A stretch of DNA of 64,000 nucleotides from an uncultured Bacteroidota bacterium (GCA_902593165.1 CACJHI010000002.1:1-64000), one strand, 5' to 3'. Counted from the first letter of the stretch, positions 8,478 to 17,694 are shown. Notes: generated from the sequence alone by a model not told the origin. Program-made: numbers and translations.

Positions 8478-8504
8478 AGAGATATTGTTTGATAAGTTTT
8501 AACC

Positions 8505-8531
8505 AAAAAAAAGCCCTTAAAGGGCTTTTTT
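8505..8531. terminator. bidirectional intrinsic terminator between dnaB and csp
   Basis: A-tract, GCCCT, TAA loop, AGGGC, T-tract. The stem is 5 GC-rich pairs extended by 6 A-T pairs, with U-runs in both directions. It serves the convergent dnaB (+) and cold-shock gene (-). It is the strongest terminator in the window. Confidence 0.9.
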
Positions 8532-8549
8532 ATATTGTAATAGGGGGGA

Positions 8550-8744
8550 TTAAGAAATAACTTTAACGTTAATTGCATTTAAACCTTTATTACCTTCTTT
8601 TAATTCAAATTCTACTTTATCTCCCTCTGTAATCCTGTCAATAAGACCTGAAACATGAACGAAATGTTCTGTATCCGAATCATCTTCTTTAATAAAACCA
8701 TAACCTTTGGTCTCGTTGAAGAATTTTACTAATCCTGTACTCAT
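8550..8744 (-). CDS. cold-shock domain protein (CspA family)
   Basis: 64 residues forming one OB-fold cold-shock domain. It starts MSTGLVKFFNETKGYGFI, with RNP1-like KGYGFI and RNP2-like EHFVHVS motifs that bind single-stranded nucleic acids. It is likely an RNA chaperone. It has its own near-consensus promoter and, unlike many neighbours, a real though short 5' leader (about 15-20 nt). Confidence 0.93.
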   Translation of the reverse strand: MSTGLVKFFNETKGYGFIKEDDSDTEHFVHVSGLIDRITEGDKVEFELKEGNKGLNAINVKVIS

Positions 8745-8766
8745 ATATTGTTTTTAATAATTTTAG

Positions 8767-8796
8767 CGAAAATACTCTAATATTTTAATAAATCAA
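8767..8796 (-). promoter_or_regulatory. promoter of the cold-shock gene
   Basis: The minus strand reads TTG-N19-TATTTTCG: correct spacing and one mismatch in the -7 box. The box ends 22 nt before the ATG, leaving a short 5' leader. Confidence 0.6.
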
Positions 8797-8812
8797 TTGA
8801 ATTTGCAATTAA

Positions 8813-9893
8813 TTAACGTTTTAATAAATAGGACTTAAGAAATTCATTGATGTCACCATTTAGAATACTTTCTGTATTTCCAGACTCAAAACCGGTTCTA
8901 ACATCTTTAACAATTTTGTAGGGATGGAGAACATAGTTCCTTATTTGCGATCCCCATTCAATCTTCTTTTTTGAATCTTCAATCTTCTTTTTCTCTTCAT
9001 TATTTTTTTGAATCTCAATCTCATAAAGTTGAGATTTTAATAGCATTAAGGCCTTTTCTTTATTATCTAGTTGTGATCTTGTTTCTGAGTTCTCTACTGT
9101 AATTCCAGTTGGTTTATGCTTTAGTCTTACAGCTGTCTCTAATTTATTCACACTCTGACCGCCAGCTCCTCCGGATCTCATAGTTTCCCATTCTAGATCT
9201 GATGGGGCAATATTAATCTCAATTGTATCGTCAACTAGAGGATAGACATAAACAGATGCAAAGGATGTGTGTCTTTTAGCATTACTATCAAAAGGAGAAA
9301 TTCTAACAAGACGATGAACTCCGTTCTCTCCTTTAAGCCATCCAAATGCATAATCACCATCAATTTGAATAGTAGCAGTTTTAATACCAGCAACATCTCC
9401 AGATTGATTATTTAGCTCTTTAATCTTAAAGTTGTTTTTCTCACTCCACATTAAATACATTCTTAAAAGCATTTCAGCCCAATCACAAGATTCTGTACCT
9501 CCAGCGCCTGCAGTAATTTGAATTATTGCACTCATGGAATCTTCCTTTTTATTCAACATCATTTTAAACTCCAGATCTTCCAATGTTTTAAGTAGCTCTG
9601 AATAAGAAACGTTAATCTCATCTTCAGTTAATTCTCTATTGGCAAGAAATTCACTTAATACAATTACATCATCATATTTAGAATTTAAATTTTGAAAATC
9701 CCCTAACTGATTTTTAATAAATTGAATTTTTTTTAAAGTTTGTTCAGCAGCTTTGGAATCTGACCAGAAATTTGACGTGGAAGCTTTATCTTCTAGGTCT
9801 TGAAGTTCTTTTTCTTTTGACTCTACGTCAAAGATACCCCCTTAACGTATCAATACGTTTCTTAGTAGCCCTGATATTTTCTTTTGAAAACAT
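8813..9893 (-). CDS. prfB: peptide chain release factor 2 with programmed +1 frameshift
   Basis: RF2 releases peptides at UGA and UAA. The ORF track shows only the C-terminal 256 residues. The true gene starts at ATG 9893: 21 codons ([13 protein letters not shown]...) run into an in-frame TGA, then continue in the +1 frame through [14 protein letters not shown] to the stop at 8813, giving 359 residues. The recoding site is AGG GGG TAT CTT TGA C, with an internal Shine-Dalgarno-like sequence just upstream. The RF2 anticodon tripeptide SPF is near residues 199-201 and the catalytic GGQ near 244-246. Length and domains are complete, so this is autoregulatory frameshifting and not a pseudogene. 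Confidence 0.96.
9827..9842 (-). promoter_or_regulatory. prfB programmed +1 frameshift site
   Basis: Read on the minus strand: AGGGGG, TAT, CTT TGA C. This is the canonical bacterial RF2 recoding signal: an internal SD-like element, a slippery CUU Leu codon, and UGA followed by C. Low RF2 slows UGA decoding and permits the +1 slip to GAC. Confidence 0.95.
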
Positions 9894-9951
9894 GATCCAA
9901 ATTAATTATATGGATTCAAAAAAAAAAATTATATTTCTAAAAATATAAGTC

Positions 9952-12318
9952 ATGAAAAATATTCTTTTATCTCTATTAGTTGTCTCAACATTTTCTTTCT
10001 CTCAAGTTAATGAATTTCAAGGATTTATGGATTTTACCTACAATAATGATTCAGGTAAAATAATCCTAAATATTGAAGAGTTAGATAAAGAGTTTTTATA
10101 TATAAATTCTTTAAGCAGAGGTATTGGTAATAATGATTTGGGACTTGATAGAGGGCAATTAGGTAATTCACGAATAGTCTACTTTACCAAAAGAGGTAAC
10201 AAAATATTGTTAATTCAACCAAATATGCGATATGTGTCAAATTCATCTAATCCTTTAGAGAACAAAGCTGTGGAAGAAGCATTTGCCAGATCAGTTTTAT
10301 TTGGATTTGAAATAATAGAAGAAGCTAACAACTCATACAAGGTTGATTTAACACCTTTTTTAATTAATGACGCACATGGCGTTTCCTCTAGGTTAAGATA
10401 TTCTAATTCAGGAACTTATTCTTTAAATAAATCTATGTCTGCTGTAGATTTAAACAGAACAAAAGCTTTTCCTAAAAATATTGAGTTTGATGTATTGCTT
10501 ACTTTTACAGGAACTCCTTCCGGTAATTTAGTTCGAAGTGTTACTCCTACACCATCAAATTTAACAGTTAATCAACACCATTCTTTCGTTGAACTCCCAG
10601 ATGACAAATATCAGAAGAGAAAATTTGATCCTAGAAGTGGAAGTAATCCATTTATTGTGTATGACTATTCTACACCTATTGATGAAAAACTTGAGCAAAG
10701 ATTCATCGTAAGACACAGACTTAATAAAAAGTTCCCAGATAAAGAATTAAGTGAACCTATTGAGCCAATTATATACTACATTGATAATGGAACTCCTGAG
10801 CCGATTAAAACTGCTTTGATAGAAGGAGGAAACTGGTGGAATCAGGCCTTTGAAAGTGCTGGTTATAAAGATGCTTTCAGAATAGAGGTTTTACCAGAGG
10901 ATGCTGACCCAATGGATGTTAGGTATAATTTAATACAGTGGATACACAGGTCTACAAGAGGTTGGAGTTATGGAGCAAGTGTTATTGACCCAAGAACTGG
11001 TGAAATAATTAAGGGTCAGGTTAGTCTAGGGAGTTTAAGAGTAAGACAAGATTATATGATATTAAGCGGTTTAATTGACAATCCCCTTACTTCAGAGAAT
11101 AAGAGTTTAATTAAGGAAACAGCTCTTGATAGAATTAGACAGCTTTCTGCCCATGAAATAGGACATACCCTAGGATTTGCTCATAATTATATATCTAGTG
11201 CAAATAGTAGATCTTCTGTGATGGATTACCCTCATCCCAAGATTGACCTTATAGATGGTTCAATAAATATTAATGATGCTTATTCAAAAGATATTGGTCC
11301 GTGGGATATAGTTAGTGTAAAGTATGCATATTCAGATTTGTCAAATCAACAAGATGAAAGTAAAGAACTAAATAAAATCTTAGAGGATGCAATTAAAGAT
11401 GGTCTTTATTTCTTAAGTGACTCTGATTCTAGACCAGTCGGTAGCGCAAACCCATATTCTCACCTCTGGGATAATGGGTCTATGCCTTTCGAAGAACTTG
11501 AGAAATTACTAAAGATTAGAAAAATAGCATTAAATAACTTAGATCTTGAAAATATTAATTACGGTGAGTCATATGATAGGATTGAAGATATTTTAGTTCC
11601 AATCTACATGTTACATAGATATCAAATTGAGGCTACAGCAAAAGCAATAGGTGGATTAGACTACCTATATTTTGTTAAGGATAATAATAATGAAGAAGTA
11701 AAGTTTGTTGATAGAGATTTACAGAAAAAATCTTTAGAGTCACTTCTTAATGTCCTATCTCCTGAAAATCTAGTATTACCAAATAACTTAATAAAAATAT
11801 TAACTCCTAGGTCATTTAGGAATCCAAGAACAAGAGAAAATTTTATTTCAAAAACTGGTGTTACATTTGATTATATAAATGCTTCAAGCTCAGTTATCAA
11901 TCATACTATGACATTCCTTTTAAACTCTGAGAGAATTAACAGAATTAATCAACAAAATATGTTTGGTAGTGACATACTTACTTTAGATGATTACCTTAAA
12001 ACAATTAGTAATTCTATTTTTAGTAATAAAAAAATGAGTAGCTATGAATCTTCTGTAAATAATAATACCTCGTCATTATTTTTAGACCATCTGTTTATGT
12101 CTTTCAATAATAAAAATACTGATGACTTATCTAAATCGATCATATTATCAAATATTAAGTCTTTATTGAAGAAGCTAAAATCAAAGTCAACTGTTTACAA
12201 TGATTTTTTAGTTAATAAGATTAACGGATTTATAACTAATCCAGATAAATACGTGCCTATAAGTAAAACAAAAATTCCTGATGGTTCTCCTATTGGAGAT
12301 TTTTCATGTGATTACTAG
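9952..12318 (+). CDS. secreted zinc metalloprotease, metzincin-like (DUF5117/DUF5118-type)
   Basis: 788 residues with a signal peptide (MKNILLSLLVVSTFSFSQ). A beta-rich N-terminal region (about 20-260) precedes a catalytic domain with the full metzincin zinc motif HEIGHTLGFAH at about 401-411 and a downstream Met-turn-like SSVMDYPHP near 424. A helical C-terminal region follows. This matches the large Bacteroidota zinc-dependent metalloprotease family. The substrate is unknown, and a periplasmic or outer-membrane location is inferred from the signal peptide. No T9SS C-terminal sorting domain is visible. It stands alone, divergent from prfB; a TATATTTC element lies 14 nt upstream. Confidence 0.85.
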   Translation: MKNILLSLLVVSTFSFSQVNEFQGFMDFTYNNDSGKIILNIEELDKEFLYINSLSRGIGNNDLGLDRGQLGNSRIVYFTKRGNKILLIQPNMRYVSNSSNPLENKAVEEAFARSVLFGFEIIEEANNSYKVDLTPFLINDAHGVSSRLRYSNSGTYSLNKSMSAVDLNRTKAFPKNIEFDVLLTFTGTPSGNLVRSVTPTPSNLTVNQHHSFVELPDDKYQKRKFDPRSGSNPFIVYDYSTPIDEKLEQRFIVRHRLNKKFPDKELSEPIEPIIYYIDNGTPEPIKTALIEGGNWWNQAFESAGYKDAFRIEVLPEDADPMDVRYNLIQWIHRSTRGWSYGASVIDPRTGEIIKGQVSLGSLRVRQDYMILSGLIDNPLTSENKSLIKETALDRIRQLSAHEIGHTLGFAHNYISSANSRSSVMDYPHPKIDLIDGSININDAYSKDIGPWDIVSVKYAYSDLSNQQDESKELNKILEDAIKDGLYFLSDSDSRPVGSANPYSHLWDNGSMPFEELEKLLKIRKIALNNLDLENINYGESYDRIEDILVPIYMLHRYQIEATAKAIGGLDYLYFVKDNNNEEVKFVDRDLQKKSLESLLNVLSPENLVLPNNLIKILTPRSFRNPRTRENFISKTGVTFDYINASSSVINHTMTFLLNSERINRINQQNMFGSDILTLDDYLKTISNSIFSNKKMSSYESSVNNNTSSLFLDHLFMSFNNKNTDDLSKSIILSNIKSLLKKLKSKSTVYNDFLVNKINGFITNPDKYVPISKTKIPDGSPIGDFSCDY

Positions 12319-12328
12319 TTTTTTTCTT

Positions 12329-12336
12329 TAAATTTG
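12329..12336 (+). promoter_or_regulatory. -7 box of the putative sulfonolipid operon
   Basis: An exact TAAATTTG followed by CACC, 20 nt before the ATG at 12357. It begins only 11 nt after the metalloprotease stop codon, giving the pair its own transcription start. No TTG at standard spacing is visible. Confidence 0.55.
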
Positions 12337-12356
12337 CACCTTATTCCTATGGTATA

Positions 12357-13397
12357 ATGTCACAAGACAATAAAGCGTACAATAATATTTTAGAGCTTAT
12401 TGGTAATACACCTCTTATTAAACTAAATAAGATAACTGAGGGCTTTCTCGGCACATATTATACCAAGTATGAAGGATTTAATCCTGGTCACTCTAATAAG
12501 GATAGAATAGCTCTTCATATTTTAAATCAAGCTGAGAAAAAAAACATACTTAAAAAGGGTAATACAATAATTGAAACTACGTCAGGAAATACAGGGTTTA
12601 GTCTTGCTATGGTTTCACTTTTAAAAGGATATAAATGTATTCTAGCTGTTAGTTCAAAGGCATCAAAGGATAAAATAAATATGATGAAGTGTCTAGGTGC
12701 AGATATCTATGTATGTCCATCAAATGTTCCATCGGATGATCCTAGATCATATTATGAAGTAGCAAAAAGGTTAAATAATGAAATAAAAGGCTCTGTATAT
12801 ATTAATCAATACTTCAATGAATTAAACGTTGAGGCACATTATGAAACAACAGGTCCTGAAATTTGGAATCAAACAAATGGTAAAATAACCCATTTAATTG
12901 CTTGTAGTGGAACAGGAGGTACTATCTCAGGTATTGGTAGATATTTAAAAGAACAAAATAAAAATATAAGAATAATTGGAGTTGATGCATATGGCTCAAT
13001 TTTAAAAAAATATCATGAAACAGGGGAGATTGACAAGAATGAGATCTATTCCTATAGAATAGAGGGACTTGGTAAAAATATAGTTCCGTCAGCTACTGAT
13101 TTCAAAATTATTGATAAGTTTGTTAAAGTCACAGATTCAGATAGTGCTCATATGTCTAGAGAAATTACTTTAAAAGAAGGTTTATTTGTTGGATACACAT
13201 CAGGAGCTGCCTTTCAGGCAGTAAATATTCTAAATAATGAAAATGAATTTAAAAAAGATAGTCATGTTGTTATAGTTTTTCCTGATCACGGATCTAGATA
13301 CCTCTCCAAAATTTACTCAGATGAGTGGATGAATAATCAAGGATTTTATGATAGAAGCTTCTATCAACCGAAAAAGAATACAATTAATTACATATAA
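12357..13397 (+). CDS. PLP-dependent cysteine synthase-family enzyme, probable L-cysteate synthase
   Basis: 346 residues of the fold II PLP beta-replacement family. The PLP lysine is in NPGHSNKDRIA near 49, the substrate loop ETTSGNTGF near 80, the phosphate-binding GTGGTISG near 185 and TSGAAF near 279. There are no CBS domains. The family alone allows cysteine synthase or cystathionine beta-synthase. The partner 4 nt downstream is an alpha-oxoamine synthase, and this pair corresponds to the characterised capnine pathway, in which a CysK-like enzyme makes L-cysteate from O-phosphoserine and sulfite. The function is therefore inferred from context. An exact TAAATTTG box lies upstream. Confidence 0.7.
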   Translation: MSQDNKAYNNILELIGNTPLIKLNKITEGFLGTYYTKYEGFNPGHSNKDRIALHILNQAEKKNILKKGNTIIETTSGNTGFSLAMVSLLKGYKCILAVSSKASKDKINMMKCLGADIYVCPSNVPSDDPRSYYEVAKRLNNEIKGSVYINQYFNELNVEAHYETTGPEIWNQTNGKITHLIACSGTGGTISGIGRYLKEQNKNIRIIGVDAYGSILKKYHETGEIDKNEIYSYRIEGLGKNIVPSATDFKIIDKFVKVTDSDSAHMSREITLKEGLFVGYTSGAAFQAVNILNNENEFKKDSHVVIVFPDHGSRYLSKIYSDEWMNNQGFYDRSFYQPKKNTINYI

Positions 13398-13401
13398 GAT
13401 T

Positions 13402-14652
13402 ATGCAAGATTTATTTGATAAAATATATAAAAATAAGGGTCCATTAGGAAAATGGGCTTCAATAGCTGAGGGATATTTTGCCTTCCCGAAATTAGAAGGC
13501 CCTATATCAAATCGAATGAAATTTAATGGTAAAGAAGTTATTACATGGAGTGTAAATGACTATTTAGGACTTGCTAATCATCCTGAGGTAAGAAAAGTTG
13601 ATGCTGATGCAGCAAAAGAATATGGTAGTGCCTATCCAATGGGTGCAAGATTGATGTCAGGTCATACAAAGTTTCATGAAAAGTTAGAGTCTGAACTAGC
13701 AAAATTTACTTCTAAAGAGGCTGCCTATCTTCTAAATTTTGGTTATCAAGGAATACTTTCAACGATAGATTCATTAGTGTCTAAAAATGATATTATAGTT
13801 TATGACATCGATGCTCATGCTTGTATTGTTGACGGAGTTAGACTACATCTAGGTAAAAGATTTACATACCAACACAACGACATGAAAAGTCTTGAAAAGA
13901 ATCTTGAACGTGCAACAAAAATGGCAGAACAAACAGGAGGTGGAATTTTAGTTATTTCTGAAGGAGTTTTTGGAATGAGAGGTGAACAAGGAAAACTTAA
14001 AGAAATAGTTCAGTTAAAGAAAAAATTTAAGTTTAGATTATTAGTTGATGATGCACATGGTTTTGGAACACTTGGAAAGACTGGTGCGGGTGCTGGTGAA
14101 GAACAAGGTGTGCAAGATCAAATCGATGTGTATTTTGCAACATTTGCAAAGTCAATGGCATCTACTGGAGCTTTCATCTCTGGAGACAAAGAGATAATAG
14201 GGTTTCTTAGATATAATATGAGATCACAGATGTTTGCAAAATCCCTGCAAATTCAATTAGTCATTGGAGCTTTAAAACGTTTAGAGCTTCTTCAAACCAA
14301 ACCTGAATTAAAAGATAAATTATGGGAAAATGTTAATATGCTTCAGTCTGGTTTAAAAGAGAGGGGCTTTGACATAGGATCAACTCAAAGTTGTGTAACT
14401 CCTGTTTATTTAGAAGGTAGTGTTCCTGAGGCTATGGCATTAGTTAGAGATTTAAGAGAAAACTATCAAATCTTTTGTTCTATTGTTGTGTATCCTGTAA
14501 TTCCTAAAGGATTAATTCTACTTAGACTAATCCCAACTTCTTCTCACAATGAAGATGATATTAATGAAACACTTGATGCATTTGCATCCATTAGGGAAAA
14601 ATTAGAGAATGGGGCTTATAAAATTGCATCTAAAGAGTTAGCAAAGGGTTAA
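13402..14652 (+). CDS. alpha-oxoamine synthase, probable cysteate-C-fatty acyltransferase (sulfonolipid/capnine synthesis)
   Basis: 416 residues from ATG 13402, preferred to the ORF-track start at 13348, which lies inside the upstream gene. It is a fold I PLP enzyme of the KBL/BioF/serine palmitoyltransferase group: the WSVNDYLGLANHPEV entry motif, the LVDDAHGFGTLG cofactor-binding segment near 230, and the PLP lysine in TFAKSMASTG near 252. These enzymes condense an amino acid with acyl-CoA under decarboxylation. Pairing with a cysteate-synthase-like gene points to 3-ketocapnine formation; serine palmitoyltransferase is the main alternative. No biotin genes are nearby, which argues against BioF. 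Confidence 0.72.
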   Translation: MQDLFDKIYKNKGPLGKWASIAEGYFAFPKLEGPISNRMKFNGKEVITWSVNDYLGLANHPEVRKVDADAAKEYGSAYPMGARLMSGHTKFHEKLESELAKFTSKEAAYLLNFGYQGILSTIDSLVSKNDIIVYDIDAHACIVDGVRLHLGKRFTYQHNDMKSLEKNLERATKMAEQTGGGILVISEGVFGMRGEQGKLKEIVQLKKKFKFRLLVDDAHGFGTLGKTGAGAGEEQGVQDQIDVYFATFAKSMASTGAFISGDKEIIGFLRYNMRSQMFAKSLQIQLVIGALKRLELLQTKPELKDKLWENVNMLQSGLKERGFDIGSTQSCVTPVYLEGSVPEAMALVRDLRENYQIFCSIVVYPVIPKGLILLRLIPTSSHNEDDINETLDAFASIREKLENGAYKIASKELAKG

Positions 14653-14653
14653 A

Positions 14654-15775
14654 TTACTCATTCAACATCACTGGCATTACTAACATCGTAATAGATTCCT
14701 TAGAACCCTTCTTATCATCAACTGGTCTAATTATTCCTGCTCTATTTGGATGAGACATTGATAGGGTTATAGTTTCTGAATCTAAATTATTAAGCATTTC
14801 TATCAAAAATTTAGAATTGAAACCAATCTGCATGTCATCACCTGAATATTGGCACTCAAGATTTTCGTCAGCCTTATTACTAAAGTCAAAGTCCTCAGCA
14901 GAAATATTTAGTAGTGATCCTGCAATCTTAAGCCTAATTTGATTAGTTGTTTTATTTGAAAATATACTAACCCTTCTTACAGAATTTAAAAAGAGTTGTC
15001 TATCAATAGTTAAAACGTTAGGATTATCTTTTGGAATAACAGCTTCATAATTTGGAAATTTACCATCAATTAGTCGACATGTTATGGAAGATTTACCAAA
15101 GGTAAATTTCGCATTCGAATCATTATGTTGAATAGTTAAGTCTGAGTCATCTGCTTGAAGAATACCTTTTAGAATTTGCAAAGGCTTCTTTGGCATAATA
15201 AATTCAGATACATTACTTGCATTATATTCTGAAGTTTCAAATTTAACTAGCTTATGTGCATCAGTAGCAACAAACTTAAGGGATTCACTGTTAAATTGAA
15301 AAAAAACTCCACTCATAACCGGCCTAAGATCGTCAGTTCCAGATGCAAATATTGTAGAGTTTATAGCATTACCTAAGTAGGCACTATTTAATACCGTTTC
15401 ATGAGCATCAAGTATTTCAACTTGTCTGGGAAACTCACCACCCTCAAGATAGGCTAATGAATATTTACCATTACTTGCACTTATTTCTATTGTATTATTA
15501 TCAGTCTTTATAAATGTTAAAGGTTGTTCTGAAAAGGTTTTAAGAATATCAGTTAAAAGTTTAGCTGATATTGCAACTTTATCATTAGAAGTTGATTCAA
15601 TATCAATTTCACTAGTCATTGTAGATTCAAGGTCAGATGAGCTTATTGTAAGTTTATTATTGTCAATTTCAAATAGAAAATTATCAAGAATTGGAATGGT
15701 GTTTGTTGAATTTATAACTCCACTTAAAATTTGAAGTTCTTTGTATAAACTAGAAGATGAAACAATAAATTTCAT
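14654..15775 (-). CDS. dnaN: DNA polymerase III sliding clamp (beta subunit)
   Basis: 373 residues with the three tandem clamp domains: the start MKFIVSSSSLYKELQ, a middle domain with VATDAHKLVKF near 175, and a C-terminal domain ending ITMLVMPVMLNE. The dimeric ring tethers polymerase III to DNA. dnaA, recF and gyrB are not adjacent, so this is not a classical dnaA-dnaN origin cluster. The gene ends 1 nt from the convergent acyltransferase stop. An exact TATATTTG box lies 11 nt upstream of the ATG. Confidence 0.96.
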   Translation of the reverse strand: MKFIVSSSSLYKELQILSGVINSTNTIPILDNFLFEIDNNKLTISSSDLESTMTSEIDIESTSNDKVAISAKLLTDILKTFSEQPLTFIKTDNNTIEISASNGKYSLAYLEGGEFPRQVEILDAHETVLNSAYLGNAINSTIFASGTDDLRPVMSGVFFQFNSESLKFVATDAHKLVKFETSEYNASNVSEFIMPKKPLQILKGILQADDSDLTIQHNDSNAKFTFGKSSITCRLIDGKFPNYEAVIPKDNPNVLTIDRQLFLNSVRRVSIFSNKTTNQIRLKIAGSLLNISAEDFDFSNKADENLECQYSGDDMQIGFNSKFLIEMLNNLDSETITLSMSHPNRAGIIRPVDDKKGSKESITMLVMPVMLNE

Positions 15776-15786
15776 ATGTTTTTATT

Positions 15787-15794
15787 CAAATATA
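15787..15794 (-). promoter_or_regulatory. -7 box of dnaN
   Basis: The minus strand reads TATATTTG, an exact -7 match ending 11 nt before the dnaN ATG and predicting a leader of roughly 6 nt. The -33 element is not obvious. Confidence 0.5.
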
Positions 15795-15853
15795 TTTAAA
15801 TGAAATAAGATTTCTTACTATTAATTATAAAAGTTATCTACTAGATACAAACA

Positions 15854-16681
15854 CTAAAAATATACACTAACTGCATCTCTGTAATTTAGTCCAAAAAGAG
15901 TACTTGCACTTCCAACTGTTTGTGGATTACTTTTATATACACTTAGCTGTAAATACCCTAGATTATTGAATAAGGCAATCTTCTTTCCATCTTCCTCTCT
16001 GTCTTTTTTTTCAAGATTAAAGTCTATTGCATCTGAATAGTTTTTATGGATCTTTGAAAACTTTACATTTCTTGCATTAATTGTAAACGGTCTAGTCTTA
16101 GATATTTCTTTAAATAATTTCTCTGTAATATTTGTTACTACATTTCCATAATTGTCAATATATATAACACTCCCTATTATTTGATTCATTTCCTTATTTA
16201 TTACAGGTCTTAGATTTGTAATCTCTTTAATTGTCTCTATTTCAGATCCAACAACATTTAGAGGCCCTGATCTATTAATGTGAGACGCAACTTTAACAAA
16301 TAGTTCATCAGCAGAAATTTCATAATTATAATTACTGTGTAAATTAATTTCAACAATTTGATCAGGTTTTTTATCTCTAAAAATTAAAGAAAACACACCA
16401 TTATCTGCTCCAATAAAATAGCTTCCTTCATACATTATGGCTATATGTTTATTCTCAGGGGTTAGCTCTGAATCAACACTTAAAATATGGATTGTTCCTT
16501 TAGGAAACTCACTGAATGCTCCCTCTAGAACATATCCGGCTTCAGCTAAGTTAAATGGGCTTATATTATGAGTAATATCAACTATATTAATATCATCTAT
16601 TTCACTAATTAACTTTGCTTTTAAAGAACTAACGGTATAGTCTTTATTTCCATAATCAGTAGTTAGTGTTATGATAGCCAT
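15854..16681 (-). CDS. SAM hydrolase (SAM hydroxide adenosyltransferase, DUF62 family)
   Basis: 275 residues, full length for the DUF62/fluorinase-related family. The N-terminus MAIITLTTDYGNKDYTVSSLKA carries the Asp that contacts the ribose. Further conserved segments are VDITHNISPFNLAEAGYVL, FIGADNGVFSLIF and VIYIDNYGNVVTNI. Family members hydrolyse S-adenosylmethionine to adenosine and methionine; their physiological role is unclear. It is divergent from phoH with a 77-bp spacer. Confidence 0.88.
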   Translation of the reverse strand: MAIITLTTDYGNKDYTVSSLKAKLISEIDDINIVDITHNISPFNLAEAGYVLEGAFSEFPKGTIHILSVDSELTPENKHIAIMYEGSYFIGADNGVFSLIFRDKKPDQIVEINLHSNYNYEISADELFVKVASHINRSGPLNVVGSEIETIKEITNLRPVINKEMNQIIGSVIYIDNYGNVVTNITEKLFKEISKTRPFTINARNVKFSKIHKNYSDAIDFNLEKKDREEDGKKIALFNNLGYLQLSVYKSNPQTVGSASTLFGLNYRDAVSVYF

Positions 16682-16709
16682 TTAATTGATAAACTTTACA
16701 AAATTTATG

Positions 16710-16717
16710 TAAATTTG
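16710..16717 (+). promoter_or_regulatory. -7 box of the phoH-purC unit
   Basis: An exact TAAATTTG with a TTG 21 nt upstream (16686-16688). It lies 41 nt before the TTG start of phoH, so this unit would have a normal leader. Confidence 0.5.
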
Positions 16718-16758
16718 AATCAAATAATCTACTATAACAAATTTTTAAATATAATCTA

Positions 16759-17694
16759 TTGAGTGACCTTCAATTTGAATTAACAGATGTTGATCCACAG
16801 TATTTTTTTTCTAGAGATAACTTAAACTCATTAAAATCAAGTTTTCCAAAAATTAAATTAGTTCAGAGAGGTCAGACCATTAAGGCTCTTGGTGATAAAC
16901 ATGAATTAAAAAAATTCGATAAAAAATTTAGAGCTCTTCTTAATTATTATTCAGAGTTTAATTCAATGGATCCAAATGTCATCAATGATATAGTCATAAA
17001 AGAAATAAAGTTTAATGGTGATAAACCTTCTTTAATTTTACACGGTGTTTCTGGCAAACCTATCTTAGCTAAAACTGTAAATCAAAAAAAGCTTCATGAC
17101 TCAATTGAGTCTAATGATTTAATTTTTGCTGTTGGCCCTGCTGGTACTGGAAAAACATATACTGGAGTTGCTATGGCAGTAAAAGCTCTAAAAGAAAAAG
17201 AAATAAAAAAAATTATATTAACTAGACCTGCTGTTGAAGCTGGAGAGAATCTTGGATACCTCCCTGGTGACTTAAAGGAAAAATTAGATCCTTATATGCA
17301 GCCTCTATATGATGCATTAACTGATATGATTCCTAATAATAAACTTGAAAAATTTTTAGAAGATAGGACAATTGAAATTGCTCCTCTTGCCTTCATGAGA
17401 GGTAGAACTCTTGATAATGCATTTGTTATTCTTGATGAAGCCCAAAATACCACTCCAGCTCAAATGAAAATGTTTCTTACTAGAATGGGAATGAATGCTA
17501 AATTCATGGTTACGGGAGATCCAGGTCAAGTAGATTTACCAAGAAAGGATAATTCTGGTTTAAGAGAAGCGATTAAAATTCTATCTAACAAGAGAGGAAT
17601 TAAAATAATTTATCTTGATGATAAAGATGTAATAAGGCATCCAATTGTTAAAAAGGTTATTGACGCTTATAATAATGTAGAAAAAGATAACTAG
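16759..17694 (+). CDS. PhoH family ATPase
   Basis: 311 residues. An N-terminal KH-like region (DLQFELTDVDPQYFF onward) is followed by the PhoH ATPase domain with Walker A GPAGTGKT near 130, Walker B FVILDEAQNT near 230, and sensor-like VTGDPGQVDLP. The family (YbeZ) is linked to rRNA maturation and translation. No ATG is available; translation begins at TTG 16759, which places the conserved SDLQFELTD at the N-terminus. Its stop TAG shares its G with the GTG start of purC, so the two are translationally coupled. Confidence 0.9.
   Translation: MSDLQFELTDVDPQYFFSRDNLNSLKSSFPKIKLVQRGQTIKALGDKHELKKFDKKFRALLNYYSEFNSMDPNVINDIVIKEIKFNGDKPSLILHGVSGKPILAKTVNQKKLHDSIESNDLIFAVGPAGTGKTYTGVAMAVKALKEKEIKKIILTRPAVEAGENLGYLPGDLKEKLDPYMQPLYDALTDMIPNNKLEKFLEDRTIEIAPLAFMRGRTLDNAFVILDEAQNTTPAQMKMFLTRMGMNAKFMVTGDPGQVDLPRKDNSGLREAIKILSNKRGIKIIYLDDKDVIRHPIVKKVIDAYNNVEKDN

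Noticed and set aside
8813-9893. prfB looks broken in the ORF track (truncated start, in-frame TGA)
   Set aside because: The TGA is part of the standard RF2 +1 frameshift signal and both parts are intact, so no pseudogene is called.
12357-13397. Plain cysteine synthase (cysK) call
   Set aside because: The fold fits, but the tight pair with an alpha-oxoamine synthase makes a sulfonolipid role more likely; cysteine synthase remains an alternative in the evidence.
13348-13401. Upstream start of the acyltransferase ORF at ATG 13348
   Set aside because: It overlaps the preceding gene by 50 nt and adds residues without family similarity; ATG 13402 fits.
14654-15775. dnaN marking a replication origin
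   Set aside because: No dnaA, recF or gyrB is adjacent and no cluster of DnaA boxes is visible around dnaN.
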